From NCBI GenBank assembly GCA_023399595.1, contig JAEWOR010000060.1, positions 55,588 through 119,587 of the forward strand: DNA of 64,000 nucleotides, read 5' to 3'. Below are positions 49,120-58,077 of this stretch, one piece after another. The translations under genes and the position numbers were made by a program. Position 1 is the first letter of the stretch. Each line of letters starts with the position of its first letter. Below the pieces are notes generated by a model, which saw nothing but the letters and a program-made list of their open reading frames with translations, did not search any database and had not been told where the DNA came from. This DNA is from Bacteroidota bacterium. Lineage in GTDB: Bacteria; Bacteroidota; Bacteroidia; Flavobacteriales; Weeksellaceae.

Positions 49120-51105
49120 ATGACATTCCAAGAACAAATACAACAGGGAATTCCCACTGAACTTCCACAACCAAAAGCTTACGAACAAAATATCAATCAC
49201 GCACCAAAGCGTAAAGAAATACTTACTGAAGAAGAGAAAAAACTGGCTTTAAAAAATGCTTTGCGTTATTTCGAACCAAAATTTCATGCAGAATTAATCC
49301 CTGAATTCAAAAAAGAACTTGAGGATTTTGGAAGAATTTATATGTATCGTTTTCGTCCAGATTACGAGATGAAAGCTCGTGATATTGCTGAATATCCAGG
49401 TAAATCTGAACAGGCAAAAGCCATTATGTTGATGATTCAAAACAATTTGGATTATGCGGTAGCTCAACATCCTCATGAACTCATTACGTACGGTGGAAAT
49501 GGTGCGGTGTTCAGCAATTGGGCACAGTATCTTTTGACGATGCAATATTTGTCGGAAATGACCGATGAGCAAACTTTGGTGATGTATTCTGGACATCCGA
49601 TGGGACTTTTCCCTTCACACAAAGACGCTCCAAGAGTTGTGGTGACTAATGGAATGATGATTCCAAATTATTCTAAACCCGATGATTGGGAGAAATTCAA
49701 TGCGTTGGGCGTTTCACAATACGGACAAATGACGGCGGGAAGCTATATGTACATCGGTCCGCAAGGAATTGTTCACGGAACAACGATTACCGTTCTCAAT
49801 GCCTTTAGAAAAATAAATAAAGAACCAAAAGGAGGACTTTTTGTAACGTCTGGCTTAGGTGGAATGTCGGGAGCGCAGCCAAAAGCGGGAAATATTGCAG
49901 GTTGCGTAACGGTTTGTGCAGAAGTAAATCCTAAAATCACCAAAATTCGTCACGATCAGAAATGGGTAAACGAAATCCATGAAAACCTCAATAAGTTGGT
50001 GGCAAGAGTAAGAAAAGCTCAAGAAAACAAGGAAACGGTTTCTTTGGCTTATCTAGGGAATATCGTAGATGTTTGGGAGAAATTTGATGAAGAAAATTTG
50101 AGAATAGATATTGGTTCCGATCAAACTTCATTGCATAATCCTTGGGCGGGAGGTTATTATCCAGTTGGAATTTCTTTTGAAGAATCCAACAAAATGATGG
50201 CAGAAAATCCTGAATTGTTCAAAGAAAAAGTTCAGGAAACCTTGAGAAGACACGCAGCAGCTATCAATAAACATACGGATAAAGGAACGTATTTCTTCGA
50301 TTACGGAAACGCATTTTTGTTGGAAGCTTCTCGTGCGGGAGCAGATGTGATGAATCCAAATCCGACTTTGGGAAGAGAATTTAAATTTCCTTCTTACGTT
50401 CAGGATATTATGGGACCCATGTGTTTCGATTATGGTTTTGGGCCTTTCCGTTGGGTTTGCGCTTCGAATAATCCTGAAGATTTACAAAAAACGGATGATA
50501 TCGCTTGTAAAGTTTTAGAAGAAATGATTCAACATTCACCTTCTGAAATTCAGCAACAAATGAAAGACAATATCCAATGGATAAAAGGTGCGCAGGAAAA
50601 TAAATTGGTGGTAGGCTCTCAAGCTCGAATTTTATACGCCGATGCGGAAGGACGAATGAAAATTGCTGAAGCCTTCAACAATGCGATTAAAGAAGGGAAA
50701 ATTGGTCCAGTGGTTTTGGGTAGAGACCATCACGATGTTTCGGGAACGGATTCTCCATACCGTGAAACTTCTAATATTTATGACGGTTCAAGGTTTACAG
50801 CGGATATGGCGATTCACAATGTGATTGGCGATAGTTTCCGTGGAGCGACTTGGGTTTCTATTCACAACGGTGGTGGCGTTGGTTGGGGAGAAGTAATCAA
50901 CGGTGGTTTCGGAATGTTATTGGACGGAACTGAAGATGCGGACAGAAGATTAAAATCTATGCTTTTCTGGGACGTGAACAACGGAATTTCTCGTAGATCT
51001 TGGGCAAGAAATGAAGGGGCGATGTTTGCGATAAAGCGTGCCATGGAGGCAGAACCGAAATTAAAAGTTACGCTTCCGAATTTGGTGGATGAAAATTTGC
51101 TATAG
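49120..51105 (+). CDS. hutU: Urocanate hydratase
   Basis: Second step of histidine degradation, converting urocanate to imidazolonepropionate with bound NAD. It is 661 residues, longer than the usual ~550 but typical for this lineage. The NAD-binding and active regions are visible: LITYGGNGAVFSNWAQY near residue 122, SGHPMGLFPSH, FVTSGLGGMSGAQPKAG near 245, FDYGFGPFRWVCASNNPEDL near 433 containing the Cys/Arg of the active site, and GRDHHDVSGTDSPYRET near 529. hutH, hutI and hutG are not adjacent. Heptamer repeats occupy the leader. The DUF559 element lies just upstream. Confidence 0.96.
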   Translation: MTFQEQIQQGIPTELPQPKAYEQNINHAPKRKEILTEEEKKLALKNALRYFEPKFHAELIPEFKKELEDFGRIYMYRFRPDYEMKARDIAEYPGKSEQAKAIMLMIQNNLDYAVAQHPHELITYGGNGAVFSNWAQYLLTMQYLSEMTDEQTLVMYSGHPMGLFPSHKDAPRVVVTNGMMIPNYSKPDDWEKFNALGVSQYGQMTAGSYMYIGPQGIVHGTTITVLNAFRKINKEPKGGLFVTSGLGGMSGAQPKAGNIAGCVTVCAEVNPKITKIRHDQKWVNEIHENLNKLVARVRKAQENKETVSLAYLGNIVDVWEKFDEENLRIDIGSDQTSLHNPWAGGYYPVGISFEESNKMMAENPELFKEKVQETLRRHAAAINKHTDKGTYFFDYGNAFLLEASRAGADVMNPNPTLGREFKFPSYVQDIMGPMCFDYGFGPFRWVCASNNPEDLQKTDDIACKVLEEMIQHSPSEIQQQMKDNIQWIKGAQENKLVVGSQARILYADAEGRMKIAEAFNNAIKEGKIGPVVLGRDHHDVSGTDSPYRETSNIYDGSRFTADMAIHNVIGDSFRGATWVSIHNGGGVGWGEVINGGFGMLLDGTEDADRRLKSMLFWDVNNGISRRSWARNEGAMFAIKRAMEAEPKLKVTLPNLVDENLL

Positions 51106-51249
51106 AAAATAAAATGAGGAAGTTTCGGCGGCGAAATGTATAACCTTAGAAAAATACTGGAAGTAGCCTCTTTATATTAGTTTTAAATTAGATAATTTCC
51201 GTGCAGAGGTATGTTATTTGTAAGTTATTAACCATTTAAAATTATAAAT

Positions 51250-51792
51250 ATGAATCAAGAAAATTACAAATATCCTTACAAGTATTGGTATTTACCATTA
51301 ATCACAGGAATTCTTTTTATTATTGGTGGAATTTATATTTTCCGAACGCCTTTGGCCTCTTACATGGCATTAGGGATGATTTTCGCTACCATCTTTTTGG
51401 TAACGGGAATTATAGAAATCATTGATGCGTTTAGCAACCGACATTATCCGAATTGGGGATGGTCTTTAGCGGGCGCAATTCTCGATTTAATTTTAGGTAT
51501 TTTATTAGTCGCATCGCCAGGTTTAACTCTAACATTTTTACCTATTTACGTAGGGGTTACCATTTTGTTGCGTTCTGTGATTGGTATTGGCGCTTCTCTT
51601 TCCCTTAAAAAATTGGGCTTTCCTTGGGGAACGGCAATGTTTTTTAGTGTTTTAGGAGTTTTATTTTCATTATTAATGATTTTTAATCCAGCTTTTGGAG
51701 GTTTAACGATTGTGTATTACACCGCTATCTCATTCATTATGCTGGGAATTTTACAAATTATGTTGTCTTTTGGATTAAAGAAACTGAAATAG
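51250..51792 (+). CDS. DUF308 (HdeD-like) membrane protein
   Basis: An inner-membrane protein of 180 residues with six predicted helices in three similar pairs: LPLITGILFIIGGIYIF, MALGMIFATIFLVTGIIEIID, WSLAGAILDLILGILLVA, FLPIYVGVTILLRSVIGIG, FFSVLGVLFSLLMIF and YTAISFIMLGILQIMLSF. This is the DUF308/HdeD architecture; in E. coli HdeD is tied to acid resistance. The function here is unknown. The terminator follows by 29 nt. Confidence 0.9.
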   Translation: MNQENYKYPYKYWYLPLITGILFIIGGIYIFRTPLASYMALGMIFATIFLVTGIIEIIDAFSNRHYPNWGWSLAGAILDLILGILLVASPGLTLTFLPIYVGVTILLRSVIGIGASLSLKKLGFPWGTAMFFSVLGVLFSLLMIFNPAFGGLTIVYYTAISFIMLGILQIMLSFGLKKLK

Positions 51793-51821
51793 AAAATCCT
51801 TTCAATAATAATAAATAAATA

Positions 51822-51853
51822 AAAAAAACTTCTCGAATTGAGAAGTTTTTTTT
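51822..51853 (+). terminator. Intrinsic terminator after the DUF308 gene
   Basis: A 13-bp stem AAAAAAACTTCTC/GAGAAGTTTTTTT with a GAATT loop, followed directly by the truncated thiamine cluster. Confidence 0.88.
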
Positions 51854-51887
51854 TGTAAGGACTCAGTGGTATTCTGTTCCGTCGACT

Positions 51888-52208
51888 ATGCCGCTTGGTG
51901 CGCCTATTGGAAGCAATAAGGGGTTGAGAATACTCGATTTTTTAGAAATGATTATCGAACAAAGCAAAGTTCCTGTGGTGATTGATGCAGGTATCGGAGC
52001 ACCGTCAGATGCTTCTAAAGCGATGGAATTAGGTGCAGATGCGGTGTTGGTGAACACTGCTATTGCGGTGGCTAAAAATCCTGTTTTAATGGCAGAAGCA
52101 TTTAAAGAAGCGGTTGTTGCTGGTAGAAAAGCGTACGAAGCAGGTTTGGGAAGTGTACAAACTACCGCTCATGCGTCAAGTCCTTTAACAGCTTTTTTAT
52201 TTGATTGA
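51888..52208 (+). pseudogene. thiG: thiG, C-terminal fragment
   Basis: Encodes only the last ~105 residues of thiazole synthase (normal length about 256): MPLGAPIGSNKGLRILDFLEM, VPVVIDAGIGAPSDASKAMELGADAVLVNTAIA and GLGSVQTTAHASSPLTAF. The N-terminal half of the TIM barrel, including the catalytic Lys, is missing; upstream in-frame sequence (TQWYSVPST) does not look like ThiG and lies next to the terminator at 51822. The fragment therefore cannot make the thiazole on its own. It was probably left behind when the 5' half of a thi operon was deleted, with thiH following after 1 nt. Confidence 0.88.
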
Positions 52209-52209
52209 T

Positions 52210-53331
52210 ATGGAAAATTCTTTTGAACTGCTTTTTAAGCAATACCATTGGGAAGTAATTAAAGAAAAAATTTATGCAACAACTTCTCGCGATGTGGAAC
52301 AGGTATTGTCTAAAAACAAACGCACAATAGAAGATTTTATGGTGTTGTTATCGCCTGCTGCCGCTGCTTATTTAGAGCAAATGGCTCAATTATCGCAACA
52401 CTTAACACAAAAACGGTTTGGTAAAACCATTCAATTGTACGCTCCTTTGTATTTGAGTAACGAATGTCAGAATATCTGCACCTATTGTGGGTTTAGTTTG
52501 GATAATAAAATCAAACGTAAAACATTGTCTAATTCCGAATTAATGCTCGAAGCTACGGCACTTAAAGCTATGGGCTTAAATCATGTGTTATTGGTGAGTG
52601 GAGAAGCTAATAAAACGGTTGGAATGGAGTATTTTAAGAAGTCTATCCAGTTATTACGACCCTATTTTACGCATATTTCTGTTGAAGTGCAACCGCTTTC
52701 TTTAGAGGAATATAAGGAACTAAAAATTGCGGGGGTTCATACGGTATTGGTCTATCAAGAAACGTATCATCAAGAGGTTTACAAGAGGTACCATCCTAAG
52801 GGGAAAAAATCTAATTTCGAATTTAGATTACATACGCCAGATAGAATCGGGCAATCGGGGATACATAAAATTGGTTTGGGGGTTTTACTGGGTTTAGAAG
52901 ATTGGAGGGTTGATAGTTTTTTCAACGCTTTGCACATCGATTATTTTCAAAAAATCTATTGGCAAACCAAGTATTCGGTTTCTTTTCCCAGGTTACGTCC
53001 CGCAGAAGGGGTGATGGAACCGAATTTTATTATGGAGGATAAAGAGCTGTTGCAATTGCTATTTGCCTATAGAGTTTGGAACGAAGATTTGGAGATTGCT
53101 ATTTCTACAAGAGAAAACGAACTTTTTAGAAACCATGTGATTTCCTTGGGAGCAACTTCTATGAGTGCAGCTTCTAAAACCAACCCTGGTGGTTATTTGG
53201 TGGATCAAAAGTCTTTGGAACAATTTGAAACCAGCGACGAACGAAGTATGGAAACCATGAAACAGGTAATTTTAAACGCTGGATACGACCTTGTAATGAA
53301 GGATTGGGAATCGGTTTATTCAAATGATTAA
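52210..53331 (+). CDS. thiH: 2-iminoacetate synthase (ThiH)
   Basis: Radical-SAM tyrosine lyase that makes dehydroglycine (2-iminoacetate) for the thiazole ring of thiamine. It is 373 residues, full length. The [4Fe-4S] motif C-x3-C-x2-C is in YLSNECQNICTYCGFSL near residue 90. Later family blocks include LVSGEANKTVGMEYF, VLLGLEDWRVDSFF and ISTRENELFRNHVISLGATSMSAASKTNPGGY. The ATG at 52210 is chosen 1 nt after the thiG stop. The gene looks intact, but its usual partner ThiG is truncated here, so its product may be idle unless another thiG exists. Confidence 0.93.
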   Translation: MENSFELLFKQYHWEVIKEKIYATTSRDVEQVLSKNKRTIEDFMVLLSPAAAAYLEQMAQLSQHLTQKRFGKTIQLYAPLYLSNECQNICTYCGFSLDNKIKRKTLSNSELMLEATALKAMGLNHVLLVSGEANKTVGMEYFKKSIQLLRPYFTHISVEVQPLSLEEYKELKIAGVHTVLVYQETYHQEVYKRYHPKGKKSNFEFRLHTPDRIGQSGIHKIGLGVLLGLEDWRVDSFFNALHIDYFQKIYWQTKYSVSFPRLRPAEGVMEPNFIMEDKELLQLLFAYRVWNEDLEIAISTRENELFRNHVISLGATSMSAASKTNPGGYLVDQKSLEQFETSDERSMETMKQVILNAGYDLVMKDWESVYSND

Positions 53332-53337
53332 AGAAAA

Positions 53338-54042
53338 ATGACAGATTACTTTATAAGATATAGTCGACAAATTTTCATGGAGGAAATTGGAGTAGAAGGG
53401 CAGAGAAAAATAAATGCCGCAAAGGTTCTAGTTATTGGAGCAGGCGGCTTGGGAAGTCCGGTGATTCAATATTTAGCGGCAGCTGGAGTGGGTAATTTAG
53501 CAGTGGTTGATTTTGATGTTTTAGAAATTCACAATCTTAACCGTCAAATCATTCATCAAGAAAAAAATGTTGGAACACCTAAAGTAACAAGCGATTCTGA
53601 ATTTGTTTCTGCACTGAACAGCACCATTAATTTTATTCCTATAAATACAAAAATAACGAGTGAAAATATACAGCAAATCTTAAGTCCTTACGATATTGTT
53701 GTGGATTGCTCAAATAATTTTGCAACACGTTACCTTTTAAATGATGCGTGTGTGATTTTAGGTAAAACATTGGTTTATGGAAGCATTTTATCGTTTGAAG
53801 GGCAACTAGCGGTATTTAATTACAAAGGCAGTAAAAACCTGCGAGATTTATTTCCAGAATCTCCCTATTATGAAAATTTACCCGACTGTGATAGTCTAGG
53901 CGTTTTAGGTCTTTTACCTGGAATGATTGGCAGTATGATGGCCATGCAAACATTACAGATAATCTGTGAATTAAAGGTAAGTAGCAATACATTAATTTTA
54001 ATTAACACCCAGCATTGGAAATTTACGGAGATTAGTTTTTGA
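53338..54042 (+). CDS. thiF: ThiF/HesA-type adenylyltransferase
   Basis: E1-like enzyme that adenylates the C-terminus of the sulfur carrier ThiS; 234 residues. ATP-binding VLVIGAGGLGSPVIQYLAAAGVG is near residue 30-52, followed by VVDFDVLEIHNLNRQIIHQ with the conserved Asp, and DCSNNFATRYLLND. The Cys of LPDCDSLGVLGLLPG near residue 180 matches the sulfur-transfer Cys. The CxxC zinc pair is not seen where other ThiF proteins have it. It closes the decayed cluster. MoeB-like use in molybdopterin synthesis is an alternative. Confidence 0.85.
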   Translation: MTDYFIRYSRQIFMEEIGVEGQRKINAAKVLVIGAGGLGSPVIQYLAAAGVGNLAVVDFDVLEIHNLNRQIIHQEKNVGTPKVTSDSEFVSALNSTINFIPINTKITSENIQQILSPYDIVVDCSNNFATRYLLNDACVILGKTLVYGSILSFEGQLAVFNYKGSKNLRDLFPESPYYENLPDCDSLGVLGLLPGMIGSMMAMQTLQIICELKVSSNTLILINTQHWKFTEISF

Positions 54043-54090
54043 TGATTTTTTAAAAATAAAATTTATAAAAAATCACTAATATTGGAGAAG

Positions 54091-54120
54091 GTTCTAAACA
54101 TTGATGTTTAGAACTTTTTT
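54091..54120 (+). terminator. Intrinsic terminator after thiF
   Basis: An 11-bp perfect stem GTTCTAAACAT/ATGTTTAGAAC with a 2-nt loop and a T run. Confidence 0.85.
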
Positions 54121-54143
54121 ATTTGTTCCCAATCATTTTAAAG

Positions 54144-54173
54144 CAAAAAAAAACCGCCTCGATTAAGGAGACG
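54144..54173 (-). terminator. Intrinsic terminator of the lipoprotein gene at 54202
   Basis: On the minus strand a 6-bp stem CGTCTC/GAGGCG with a 7-nt loop is followed by a run of nine T. Confidence 0.75.
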
Positions 54174-54201
54174 ATTATTTTTATTTAAAGACTGATCTAT
54201 T

Positions 54202-54600
54202 TTATCTTGAACATGTAGCTGACCATCTTTGAGTGCCTTGTAAATATTCAATTCTTAAATCATTATTATCTATTCTTATGAACACAGTTGCGGTGCTATT
54301 AACACTTATTAGTGTATGATCACCAGTTTGTTGGAATTCTATACCATTTAAAGCAGGAATATTGTTGGAAAATGCAAAATTATACTTTGTTCCACTTGCT
54401 ATTTTGGTTACAAAAACTTTTCCATTATTGGTTTCAATATTAGTTCCGTTACTTGTATTGGTATAAAGCACATGTCCATTGTAGGTTCCTGCAAAAAAAT
54501 CGTTGTCAGTAGGATCGTCATCTTTACTGCATGATACAATACTTACAATACTAAAGATTAAAAGTGTCAAGAATCCTAAATTTTTCAATACATTTTTCAT
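54202..54600 (-). CDS. Small lipoprotein, unknown function
   Basis: A 132-residue lipoprotein: MKNVLKNLGFLTLLIFSIVSIVSC is the signal with Cys24, followed by SKDDDPTD, the common Bacteroidota lipoprotein export-like acidic stretch after Cys. The mature part is beta-rich (FFAGTYNGHVLYTNTSNG; KVFVTKIASGTKYNFAF; TVFIRIDNNDLRIEYLQG), suggesting a small beta-barrel or sandwich. No family is recognised. The acidic stretch suggests surface exposure (inference from studied lipoprotein export signals). Confidence 0.78.
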   Translation of the reverse strand: MKNVLKNLGFLTLLIFSIVSIVSCSKDDDPTDNDFFAGTYNGHVLYTNTSNGTNIETNNGKVFVTKIASGTKYNFAFSNNIPALNGIEFQQTGDHTLISVNSTATVFIRIDNNDLRIEYLQGTQRWSATCSR

Positions 54601-54842
54601 AATACTATTTTTTATGGGTTTTTAGTTTTTTTACAAAACGAGTGCCAAAACTTTGTCTAAAAATAATATAATGTTAATTATTGGTGATTTTTATTGAAAA
54701 ATAATTAATAATTAATGATAAAATGTAATTTGTTTTTATAGGTTTATAATTTATTAAGAAAAATAAGAAAAATTTAAAACTATAATTAACAGAAATTTCG
54801 CACTTTCACCAAAAAAAGATTTTTTTGAGAAAAATTGATAAT
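54601..54842. other. AT-rich 242-bp intergenic stretch
   Basis: Strongly AT-rich with no gene, terminator or repeat that I can support. It presumably holds the promoter of the lipoprotein gene at 54202. Confidence 0.4.
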
Positions 54843-56408
54843 TTATTGTTGTTGTGCAAGTTCTTTAAAATAGATGTCTTTCTTTATCCATTCAAGTTCT
54901 AGTTCTTTTTTTTGGAGTACCTCCAAAGTAGATTTTGGAATTCCAATGTTTGGAATTACCCCTTTTTTAGTATTGGAAAATTCAATATTAGGTTGTATCA
55001 ACATTAAACCAATGGGTAATTTTAATTTTGAATTCGGAAGTTTTAGAGTTGCATAACGTCCTGCTACTGTTCCATCATTTGCGCCTCCCGTTTCTTCACC
55101 TACAACAATTCCTCTTTTATCCTCTTTTATTTTTGCAGCTAAAATAGAAGCTGCAGAGAAGCTACTTCCGTTTGCAATAAGGTATATTTTCCCTTTGAAT
55201 GCATTTTTTTTAGGTTCCTTGTAAGTAAACATATTATTATTTCTTAATAGAAATTTTTCTTTTTTCTTTTTTACTGAAAAAACTGTTCCTACAAAGTAAA
55301 ATGGATAAACTGCAAAAGCAATAGGTTTTACAACGCCAGGAAATTCTTTATAATAATCCGCATGAAACATGGAAGAATAGGTGGCTACTTCTATATCTTT
55401 TATAAACTTAAAATCTTGAAGTGATAAATAAGAATAGAGATTATGAATTTCTGATAAAGATCCTCCCAAATTATCTCTTACATCTATAATAAGATATTTT
55501 GATTTCGCTTTTTTTATACTTTCAAAACTTTGCTTGTAAAACGTTCTTGAGTAAGTTCCAGAAAAAGTAGCAATTTTCATATAAGCAATGCTGCTGTCTT
55601 TGTCTAAATAAGAGAGTTTACGGTTATAATCTTTGGTAATAATATTATAATCTTTAATCTTATTTTCCTGTATAGCGTAAATTTGCTTTTTCTCTTTTAC
55701 TTCTTCCTTTTTCTCAGTTTTGGTTTTTTTTTCTCTATTAATATAAAAGCTCTTAATTACGCCATTGTATTTAGTTTGAATTTTTATACTGTCCAAGATA
55801 CCATTTTCAACCGTGAAAAAAGTTGCCCATCTTTTTGCCAATGCATATTTCTGGAAAGTAGTATTGAAGCCATCTCCAGTTACAAAATTTCTGTATTTAT
55901 TAAGATAAGTTGCAATGGGAATATCTTTTATAGAAAGAATTTCTGTACCCACTGCAATATTTTCGAATTTTCCCGCATTGTCTTTTACGAATAATCTATT
56001 ACCATCAACCACATAATTCATTCTACTGAATAAGCCTTTTTGGTTTTCCAGTTTTTTAAGTTCTTTTTTTGTGAATTTTTTTTCAGGAATATCAAAACGT
56101 AAATGACCTTCTCTAATTTTTGTGATAACAGGACTTATTTTTTCGTAGAACTGATAAGGTTGTAAAGGCTCATTGATGCTTGATTTTAAACTATCAAACT
56201 TATAATCCAATTCTTGTTTTGTGATGTACCAGTATAAATTAGGATGAAGCTTTTGAAGTTTTTTGTAAGTAAAATCTACATCTTCTTTTAACTTTTTGGG
56301 AGCAATTGAAGATTCTAGACGTTGATTGTGTTTTTTTACGGAAACACAAGAAGAAATTAAACTAAGACTTAAGGTTAAAATAAGAGTATTTTTCAATCTG
56401 AACATCAT
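54843..56408 (-). CDS. S41-family peptidase, lipoprotein
   Basis: C-terminal-processing-type peptidase of 521 residues. MMFRLKNTLILTLSLSLISSC is a lipoprotein signal (lipobox ISSC). The N-terminal half is helical and includes a PDZ-like region with a charged insert near residues 235-250 (KTKTEKKEEVKEKKQ). The S41 core follows: YLIIDVRDNLGGSLSEIH near 300, GKIYLIANGSSFSAASILAAKIK near 405, with the nucleophile Ser in SSFSAA, and GIVVGEETGGANDGT near 434. The ATG at 56408 is used. The family degrades or trims exported proteins; its substrate is unknown. Convergent with nothing downstream until the small lipoprotein. Confidence 0.88.
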   Translation of the reverse strand: MMFRLKNTLILTLSLSLISSCVSVKKHNQRLESSIAPKKLKEDVDFTYKKLQKLHPNLYWYITKQELDYKFDSLKSSINEPLQPYQFYEKISPVITKIREGHLRFDIPEKKFTKKELKKLENQKGLFSRMNYVVDGNRLFVKDNAGKFENIAVGTEILSIKDIPIATYLNKYRNFVTGDGFNTTFQKYALAKRWATFFTVENGILDSIKIQTKYNGVIKSFYINREKKTKTEKKEEVKEKKQIYAIQENKIKDYNIITKDYNRKLSYLDKDSSIAYMKIATFSGTYSRTFYKQSFESIKKAKSKYLIIDVRDNLGGSLSEIHNLYSYLSLQDFKFIKDIEVATYSSMFHADYYKEFPGVVKPIAFAVYPFYFVGTVFSVKKKKEKFLLRNNNMFTYKEPKKNAFKGKIYLIANGSSFSAASILAAKIKEDKRGIVVGEETGGANDGTVAGRYATLKLPNSKLKLPIGLMLIQPNIEFSNTKKGVIPNIGIPKSTLEVLQKKELELEWIKKDIYFKELAQQQ

Positions 56409-56414
56409 GGTTTC

Positions 56415-56422
56415 CAAAAATA
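56415..56422 (-). promoter_or_regulatory. Promoter -7 element TATTTTTG abutting the S41 peptidase gene
   Basis: Read on the minus strand it ends 6 nt before the ATG at 56408, another leaderless arrangement. Confidence 0.55.
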
Positions 56423-56503
56423 GACATCAAATTTATTAAAATATTTTAAAGTAAAAATTATTTTTGCAACGTCTTTTATTTGTATTAAAAAGGTATAGTA
56501 GTA

Positions 56504-57616
56504 ATGAGGCTAAGAAAAATTAAAAGAATGATGATTTTAATAGTTTTAGGTATATTGTTTATAGCTGGGTATTATGTACTTTCTTTAGATGTTTATGGAG
56601 CTGCGCCTAAGGGAAAGCGTTTGGAACGTATAGAGAAATCTAAATTGTATAAAGATGGATCTTTTCACAATACGCATTTTACGCCACAATTGGCTGAGGG
56701 ATATAGCATGCCTAAGGTAATGTATGATTTTTTGTTTGGTAAAAAAGCAGAAAATTTACTTCCTAAAAAATCCATTCCTGTAGTAAAAACCAATTTAAAA
56801 AACCTTTCTAAAGATGAAGAAGTTTTTATTTGGTTAGGGCATTCATCTTATTATTTTCAAACCAATGGAGTTTCCTTTTTGGTGGATCCTGTGTTGAGTT
56901 CTTATGGTTCTCCATTTAAATTTGGGAACAAATCTTTTCAAGGTGCAGATTTTTATACACCCGATATGATTCCTAATATCGATTATTTGGTGATTACCCA
57001 CGATCATTACGACCATTTGGATTATCCTACGGTAAAAAGTTTAAGAAATAAAGTGAAAAAAGTAATTCTTCCATTAGGAGTTGGAGCACATTTTGAAAAG
57101 TGGGGCTATGAACCTTCTATGTTAATTGAAGAAGAGTGGAGAACAAGTATTCATTTAAAGAAAGAGATAACTATTACGTACACGCCTGCAAGACATTTTT
57201 CTGGAAGAAAAATTAAAAGAAATAATACCCTTTGGACTTCTTATGTTTTAAAATCTCCTAAAACCAATGTTTTTATGGGGGGAGACAGCGGTTACGATAC
57301 GCATTTTAAAGAAATTGGAGAAAAATATGGACCATTTGATTATGCCATTATAGAAAACGGACAGTATAATGAAGCTTGGCGTTACATACATGCTTTACCA
57401 GAAGAAGTTGCACAAGCAAGTAAAGAAATTAATGCAAAAAAGATAATCCCCGTTCATTTTGGGAAGTTTGCTTTGGCAAAACACAATTGGTATGAACCTT
57501 TAGACGAGATTACACGTTTGAGTAAAGAACAAAATATAGATATTTTGCTACCCAAAATAGGAGAAGTTCTTCATCTCGATCAGGAGAATGAAGAATTTAA
57601 GGTTTGGTGGAAGTAA
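56504..57616 (+). CDS. Metallo-beta-lactamase-fold hydrolase (NAPE-PLD/UlaG-like)
   Basis: A 370-residue protein with an N-terminal membrane helix (MMILIVLGILFIAGYYVLSL, residues 9-28) that likely anchors it with the catalytic part in the periplasm. The metal-binding motif THDHYDHLD is near residue 165, followed by TYTPARHFSGR near 230, MGGDSGYDTHF near 260 and IIPVHFGKFALAKH near 318. These are the metallo-hydrolase ligands of the NAPE-PLD/UlaG group, suggesting a phospholipase D-like or lactonase activity; the substrate is unknown. Confidence 0.9.
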   Translation: MRLRKIKRMMILIVLGILFIAGYYVLSLDVYGAAPKGKRLERIEKSKLYKDGSFHNTHFTPQLAEGYSMPKVMYDFLFGKKAENLLPKKSIPVVKTNLKNLSKDEEVFIWLGHSSYYFQTNGVSFLVDPVLSSYGSPFKFGNKSFQGADFYTPDMIPNIDYLVITHDHYDHLDYPTVKSLRNKVKKVILPLGVGAHFEKWGYEPSMLIEEEWRTSIHLKKEITITYTPARHFSGRKIKRNNTLWTSYVLKSPKTNVFMGGDSGYDTHFKEIGEKYGPFDYAIIENGQYNEAWRYIHALPEEVAQASKEINAKKIIPVHFGKFALAKHNWYEPLDEITRLSKEQNIDILLPKIGEVLHLDQENEEFKVWWK

Positions 57617-57618
57617 AT

Positions 57619-57906
57619 TTAATTATTCCATACGTCTTTGTATTTTTCGGGGTTATGTTCAAATTGTTGCAAAGTAAAAGGACATTCTGGGGCAATAAGC
57701 AAATCATTGTCTTCGGCATATTTCAATAGATGGTCCAAAAGCATTTTTGCATAACCTTTTCCCTCATATTGAGGATCTAGCTTTGTATAGTAAACGGTAA
57801 GAATTCTACCATCAATTTCTGTAGACATGCAGCCTGCTTTTTCACCATCAATCCATATTTGAAGTTCATCCTTGTAAGGAGACATTTTTATTTCAATATT
57901 TTCCAT
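57619..57906 (-). CDS. GNAT-family N-acetyltransferase, short type (YjdJ/NATD1-like)
   Basis: A 95-residue cytoplasmic protein of the short YjdJ-like acetyltransferase family: QIWIDGEKAGCMSTEIDGRILTVYYTKLDPQYEGKGYAKMLLDHLLKYAED spans residues 16-66 in pieces, with the acetyl-CoA-binding Q/R-x-x-G-x-G/A equivalent in YEGKGYAKML. PECPFTLQQFEHNPEKYKDV at the end is the typical tail with a conserved Cys. The acceptor is unknown. It is convergent with the metallo-hydrolase gene, the stops 2 nt apart. Confidence 0.9.
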   Translation of the reverse strand: MENIEIKMSPYKDELQIWIDGEKAGCMSTEIDGRILTVYYTKLDPQYEGKGYAKMLLDHLLKYAEDNDLLIAPECPFTLQQFEHNPEKYKDVWNN

Positions 57907-58064
57907 TTCGTTTAAAGTTATTTAATTAAGACCTTGAAAAGATATTTAAAATATCGCTATTAAATTTAATAAATTTTGGATAATTTCACATTCAATACTT
58001 ATAATTTAACAGAATTTAATATTTCCATTGTTTCCTATTACAAGAAAATCAATATTTAATTTTC

Positions 58065-58072
58065 TATTTTTG
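58065..58072 (+). promoter_or_regulatory. Promoter -7 element TATTTTTG before the GTG start at 58078
   Basis: Full TAnnTTTG match ending 5 nt before the start codon. It would drive the three-gene redox cluster from a leaderless mRNA. Confidence 0.6.
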
Positions 58073-58077
58073 CAGTC

